Source: Quatrionicoccus australiensis
Lineage (GTDB): Bacteria > Pseudomonadota > Gammaproteobacteria > Burkholderiales > Rhodocyclaceae
Length of the DNA: 64,000 nt
Assembly (NCBI RefSeq): GCF_020510525.1
Contig: NZ_CP075188.1
Location: 1,302,001-1,366,000 of the forward strand
Direction: 5' to 3'
The position numbers were made by a program, and so were the translations under genes. The notes beneath the pieces were generated by a model, which had not been told where the DNA came from, made no database searches, and saw only the letters and a list, made by a program, of their open reading frames with translations. Shown here piece by piece: positions 62,824 through 64,000 of this stretch (position 1 is its first letter; the number at the start of each line of letters is the position of its first letter).

Positions 62824-63708
62824 TCAAGCCGGGCGTAGTGTTCCCATGATGCGGTGGTAGGTGGCAAAGCGCTTTTCTTCGATTTTTCCGGCGTTGACCG
62901 CTGCGCTCAGGGCGCAATCCGGCTCGCGGTTGTGGCGACAGTCGCGGAAGCGGCATTGCCCGAGATAGGGCCGGAATTCGCGGAAGGCATGTTCGATTTC
63001 CTGCGTGTTCAGATGGCCGAGACCGAATTCCTGCAAGCCCGGCGAGTCGATCAGCTGGCTGGCGGCATCGAGGTTGTAGAGCGTGGCGTGCGTCGTGGTG
63101 TGCTTGCCGGAGTCGAGTGCGGACGAAATTTCGCGCGTCGCGGCCCGGGCTTCCGGGAACAGCGCATTGACCAGCGTCGATTTGCCCATCCCGGACTGGC
63201 CGACCAGCACGCTGGTTTTGCCGTGCAGGGCCGGGCGCAGGTCCTCGGCGTGCTCGAGGGCGGAGAGTTCGAGCACGCGATAGTCGAGCGCGGCGAACAT
63301 TTTCAGGCGTTCACGGGCGATTGGCAGCTTGTCGGCGAGGTCGCACTTGTTGAGCACGATCAGGACTTCGATTTCCTCGCTTTCGGCGGCGATCAGGGCA
63401 CGCGTCACCAGTTCGTCGGAAAAGCCGGGTTCGGTGGCGACGACGATGACCAGCTGGTCGACATTGGCGGCGATCAGTTTCTGTTTCACCTCGTTCGAGC
63501 GGTAGAGCAGGCTGCTGCGCGGCTGGATTGCCTCGATGACGCCCTGGTCGGGCGCCGTCTGCTTGATATCGACGCGGTCGCCGCAGGCGACATCGCTCTT
63601 CTTGCCGCGCGTGAAGCAGGGCAGCAGGCTGCCGTCGGCCAGTTGCACGAAATACTGCCGGCCATGCGCGGCGACGACGCGCCCTTCGATCAGGCCGGGC
63701 TGGCTCAT
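62824..63708 (-). CDS. rsgA: Ribosome small subunit-dependent GTPase A
   Basis: A 294-residue circularly permuted GTPase for late 30S assembly. The N-terminal OB-fold (about 1-65) is followed by the permuted G motifs: G4 as NKCD at 120-123 precedes the P-loop GQSGMGKSTLV at 170-180, and G3 reads DSPGLQEFGL. The C-terminal zinc domain uses CRFRDCRHNREPDC. Length and motif order are exactly those of RsgA/YjeQ. Its ATG overlaps the stop of the preceding M48 gene by four bases, so the two are coupled. A hairpin follows its stop. Confidence 0.95.
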   Translation of the reverse strand: MSQPGLIEGRVVAAHGRQYFVQLADGSLLPCFTRGKKSDVACGDRVDIKQTAPDQGVIEAIQPRSSLLYRSNEVKQKLIAANVDQLVIVVATEPGFSDELVTRALIAAESEEIEVLIVLNKCDLADKLPIARERLKMFAALDYRVLELSALEHAEDLRPALHGKTSVLVGQSGMGKSTLVNALFPEARAATREISSALDSGKHTTTHATLYNLDAASQLIDSPGLQEFGLGHLNTQEIEHAFREFRPYLGQCRFRDCRHNREPDCALSAAVNAGKIEEKRFATYHRIMGTLRPA

Positions 63709-64000
63709 GCGGTCTGCTCCAGTTTCTGCAAGTGGGCAATGCGCTGGGCGGCCGGCGGGTGCGAGTCGTAGAACAGCGAATGCAGCGGGTCGGGCGTCAA
63801 TGTCGCGGCATTGTCTTCGTAGAGCTTGACCAGGGCGCGTACCAGATCGCCAGCCGAGGCGTGTTCGGCTGCGTAGGCGTCGGCCTCGAATTCGTTGCGG
63901 CGCGACAGGTAGCTGCCGAGCGGGCCGAGCAGGAAGGTGAATACCGGGATGACGAGGAAGAAGAGCACCAGCGCCAGGGCCGTGTTCTGCGCCGGCACGC
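63705..64000 (-). CDS. M48 family (Ste24-like) metallopeptidase, C-terminal part, cut by window edge
   Basis: Only the last ~98 codons are inside. The visible part has a hydrophobic helix (ALALVLFFLVIPVFTFLLGPLG), the segment SRRNEFEADAYAAEHA that carries the third zinc-ligand glutamate and ExxxD motif of M48 enzymes, and SLFYDSHPPAAQRIAHL near the C-terminus, typical of Ste24/CAAX-type proteases. The HExxH motif lies beyond the edge and cannot be checked. Apparent starts inside the window are internal methionines. It precedes rsgA with a four-base overlap, as in other betaproteobacteria. Confidence 0.88.
   Translation of the reverse strand, partial: VPAQNTALALVLFFLVIPVFTFLLGPLGSYLSRRNEFEADAYAAEHASAGDLVRALVKLYEDNAATLTPDPLHSLFYDSHPPAAQRIAHLQKLEQTA

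Noticed and set aside
1..64000. tRNA, rRNA, CRISPR, prophage or IS elements
   Set aside because: No cloverleaf-like sequences, rRNA stretches, regularly spaced repeats, integrases or transposases were recognised. Small tRNA-like folds would need a dedicated search to be fully excluded.

Overview
The window is a compact, GC-rich, gene-dense bacterial chromosome segment with 57 protein genes or gene parts. No tRNA, rRNA, CRISPR array or insertion sequence was seen. Gene content and order (xseB-ispA-dxs-folE2; ribF-ileS-lspA-fkpB-ispH; a type IV minor pilin set; DUF3579; DUF2788; a beta-proteobacterial CbiB-like protein) point to a betaproteobacterium. The general look is of Rhodocyclales, Dechloromonas/Azonexus-like; this is inference from gene content, not a database match.

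Layout. 1-3.4 kb: an isoprenoid/folate operon on the minus strand (xseB-ispA-dxs-folE2, the last cut by the window edge). 3.5-13.2 kb: housekeeping singletons (Rieske oxygenase, EamA exporter, STAS protein, sulfurtransferase, DUF945, queG, tsaE, amiC), an unrecognised protein with a faint primase-like motif, and a diguanylate cyclase. 13.3-18.9 kb: ribF-ileS-lspA-fkpB-ispH. 19.1-25.3 kb: pilY1 followed by minor pilins fimT, pilV, pilW, pilX, pilE, visibly more A+T-rich than the rest. 25.3-36.3 kb: rpsT, small conserved proteins, an orphan ParA, argD-argF-argG (ArgG with a lysine/alanine tail), DUF2788, ppnP, yajQ, a glutamine amidotransferase, a retropepsin-like protease, a Nudix CoA pyrophosphatase, a CbiB-like membrane protein and a thiolase.

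36.4-49.4 kb is the most interesting part. It is a split locus for the circularly permuted ATP-grasp / alpha-E / transglutaminase system: a stand-alone ATP-grasp, a stand-alone alpha-E protein preceded by a partial copy of its own 5' end, a transglutaminase-DUF2126 protein, an ATP-grasp/alpha-E fusion, a second transglutaminase and a flavoprotein. This family has been predicted to make and process peptide-like modifications, but the substrate is unknown. Both transcription units begin with what looks like an NtrC-activated sigma-54 promoter: two TGCACCA-type boxes about 90-110 bp ahead of a -24/-12 element. I therefore infer nitrogen-limitation control. The units are separated by an 845-bp spacer holding an inverted pair of about 210-bp repeats, and by a class V aminotransferase.

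49.5-62.7 kb is a signalling island. A minus-strand operon encodes an HD-GYP response regulator and three large hybrid histidine kinases, one with four CBS motifs; it converges on a REC-HATPase protein. Together with the GGDEF cyclase, YajQ and PilY1 the window is rich in c-di-GMP and surface-behaviour genes. The window ends with rsgA and the C-terminus of an M48 peptidase.
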